In this document: one piece after another, positions 6,175 to 7,351 of the stretch | Position numbering within the stretch: the stretch's first letter is position 1 | How the letters are laid out: every line of letters begins with the position of its first letter | NCBI GenBank assembly: GCA_905197585.1 | Contig: CAJJZO010000087.1 | Span: forward strand, 1-7,351 | DNA length: 7,351 bases | Origin: an uncultured Collinsella sp. | GTDB lineage: Bacteria; Actinomycetota; Coriobacteriia; Coriobacteriales; Coriobacteriaceae | Reading direction: 5' to 3' | Program-made: the position numbers and the translations under genes | The notes under the pieces: model-generated | Database searches by the model: none | What the model saw: the letters and a program-made list of their open reading frames with translations, nothing else | What the model was told of the DNA's origin: nothing

Positions 6175-7223
6175 CTGTCGAGAAGAAGGATATCGATTGG
6201 GGTAGCCTCGGCTTTGGCTACATGAAGACCGATTACAGCTACGAGGCCCATTGGAAGGACGGCGAGTGGGACGAGGGTGGCCTGACCACCGATCACACCC
6301 TGCATGTCTCCGAGTGCGGCGGCATCTTCCATTACTGCCAGGAGGTCTTTGAGGGCCTGAAGGCCTACACCGCCGAGGACGGCAGCATCGTCTGCTTCCG
6401 TCCCGACATGAACGCCGAGCGCATGTATAACTCTGCCCAGCGCCTCGAGATGCCCCCGTTCCCCAAGGACAAGTTCGTTGAGGCCGTCAAGCAGGTCGTT
6501 TCTGCCAACGCCGCCTGGGTTCCGCCCTTCGGCTCCGGCGCGACCCTGTACGTGCGTCCGTTTATGATCGGTTCCGGTGACGTGATCGGCGTGGCTCCCG
6601 CTCCTGAGTACACGTTCCGCATTCTCGTGACCCCGGTCGGTCCGTACTTTAAGGGTGGCCTCAAGCCCGTCAAGCTGCGCGTTTCCGAGTATGACCGTGC
6701 CGCACCGCACGGCACCGGCAACATCAAGGCCGGCCTGAACTACGCCATGTCCCTTAAGCCCACGATGGAGGCCCATCGCGAGGGCTATGCCGAGAACCTG
6801 TATCTTGACTCCGAGTCCCGTACCTATGTCGAGGAGACCGGTGGCGCCAACGTCCTGTTCGTGAAGGAGGACGGCACGCTCGTCGTTCCGCAGTCGCACA
6901 CCGACTCCATCCTGCCCTCCATCACCCGTCGCTCGCTCGTTCAGGTCGCCGAGGACCTGGGCATGACCGTCGATCAGCGCCCCGTCGAGTGGGCCGAGGT
7001 CAAGGCCGGCACCTTCGTTGAGTGCGGCCTGTGCGGCACCGCTGCCGTCATCTCCCCGGTTGGCGAGATCGACAACAAGGTCTACGGCGCCGACGAGACC
7101 GTGACCTTCCCGGCTGGCTGCACTGAGATCGGCCCTGTGATGAAGAAGCTCCGCGAGACCCTGACTGGTATCCAGTCTGGTGCTGTCGAGGACAAGCACA
7201 ACTGGGTTTACACCGTCGCGTAA
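6171..7223 (+). CDS. ilvE: Branched-chain amino acid aminotransferase
   Basis: A 350-residue fold-type IV PLP enzyme that reversibly moves the amino group between glutamate and the keto acids of valine, leucine and isoleucine, in the cytoplasm. Its length and motifs match the longer BCAT subgroup shared with eukaryotes. Visible landmarks are YCQEVFEGLKAY (55-66), ATLYVRPFMIG (124-134), VSEYDRAAPHGTGNIKAGLN (171-190) with the PLP-binding Lys186, YVEETGGANVLFV (219-231) with Glu222 as the likely pyridine-nitrogen partner, and ECGLCGTAAVISPVG (284-298), the phosphate-binding loop. The ATG at 6171 has a strong AAGGAG site. Codon choice differs from the exporter genes (mostly GTC/GTT, TCC and GCC rather than GTG, TCG and GCG), the pattern expected of a highly expressed gene rather than of transfer. 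It is probably monocistronic, with a hairpin downstream; no other ilv or leu gene is in the window. A role in synthesis or degradation cannot be separated from sequence alone. Confidence 0.95.
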   Translation: MTVEKKDIDWGSLGFGYMKTDYSYEAHWKDGEWDEGGLTTDHTLHVSECGGIFHYCQEVFEGLKAYTAEDGSIVCFRPDMNAERMYNSAQRLEMPPFPKDKFVEAVKQVVSANAAWVPPFGSGATLYVRPFMIGSGDVIGVAPAPEYTFRILVTPVGPYFKGGLKPVKLRVSEYDRAAPHGTGNIKAGLNYAMSLKPTMEAHREGYAENLYLDSESRTYVEETGGANVLFVKEDGTLVVPQSHTDSILPSITRRSLVQVAEDLGMTVDQRPVEWAEVKAGTFVECGLCGTAAVISPVGEIDNKVYGADETVTFPAGCTEIGPVMKKLRETLTGIQSGAVEDKHNWVYTVA

Positions 7224-7280
7224 GCTGTCTTAGCTGTCCGGCCCGAGGGCGACCTTCCTTTCCGGCGCGTCCTCGGACAT

Positions 7281-7323
7281 GAAAGAACCTCCGCTGCGCC
7301 CGTTGTGCGGCGGAGGGTCTTTC
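7281..7323. terminator. Terminator hairpin after ilvE
   Basis: GAAAGA (7281-7286) pairs with TCTTTC (7318-7323), and CCTCCGC (7288-7294) with GCGGAGG (7310-7316), with one A/G mismatch between the two blocks and further inner pairing. The A-rich 5' arm and T-rich 3' arm make it usable from both strands, so a convergent gene may lie beyond the window. The stretch 7224-7280 before it holds no gene that I can see. Confidence 0.75.
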
Positions 7324-7351
7324 GTCCTGCGGAGTGCGCCGGGCGGGCACG

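Noticed and set aside
7023..7034. CGLC in the IlvE phosphate-binding loop as a redox switch like human BCAT CXXC
   Set aside because: Aligning on the GTA loop, the human cysteines fall at Ala292 and Ser295 here, so this CxxC (285-288) is at a different place and is not the same switch.
6078..7199. Long open frame antisense to ilvE (373 codons)
   Set aside because: It mirrors the ilvE codons, has low-complexity Leu/Gly/Val composition, and shows no family motifs or ribosome site.
1..7351. CRISPR array, tRNA, rRNA, insertion sequence or phage gene
   Set aside because: No regularly spaced repeats, no clover-leaf or rRNA sequence, and no transposase or integrase motif was seen on either strand.

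Overview
The window is a compact, GC-rich, ordinary-looking chromosomal segment. Its gene content, GGAGG-type ribosome binding sites, abundant GTG/GCG/CGC codons and a dispersed-looking GGGACAGTCCC palindrome suggest a member of the Coriobacteriia, most likely a Collinsella-like gut actinobacterium. That assignment is inference from style and recall, not from a database search.

Layout. (1) Positions 2-470 hold a MarR-family regulator that enters from the left edge and is broken: the N-terminal half with the helix-turn-helix reads in one frame, the C-terminal dimerisation half in another, and the residues of the DNA-binding wing between them are missing. (2) It is followed by two tightly coupled ABC exporter genes (458-2194 and 2196-4199), which together look like a heterodimeric multidrug-type exporter with one degenerate and one consensus ATP site. 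(3) A perfect 23-nt palindrome and a GC-rich hairpin lie between the exporter operon and a convergent serine acetyltransferase gene, cysE (5010-4306, minus strand). (4) A divergent intergenic region carries candidate promoters for cysE and for a DedA-family membrane protein gene (5234-5881), which ends in a strong terminator. (5) After a 289-nt intergenic stretch with a candidate promoter and a possible short upstream ORF comes a branched-chain aminotransferase gene, ilvE (6171-7223), followed by a strong hairpin near the right edge.

How the genes fit together. The regulator and exporter genes form one unit: MarR proteins commonly repress the efflux genes they precede, so loss of the wing and frame would be expected to leave the exporter derepressed or under other control. 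cysE (O-acetylserine for cysteine synthesis), the DedA transporter (probably membrane lipid carrier or proton-linked function) and ilvE (last step of branched-chain amino acid synthesis, or first step of their breakdown) are separately transcribed housekeeping genes with no evident link to the exporter.

I do not see a new multi-gene system. The points most worth checking are the decayed regulator, the C-terminal heptad extension of CysE, the palindrome over the cysE promoter, the possible leaderless upstream ORF of ilvE, and the intergenic palindrome at 4203-4225.
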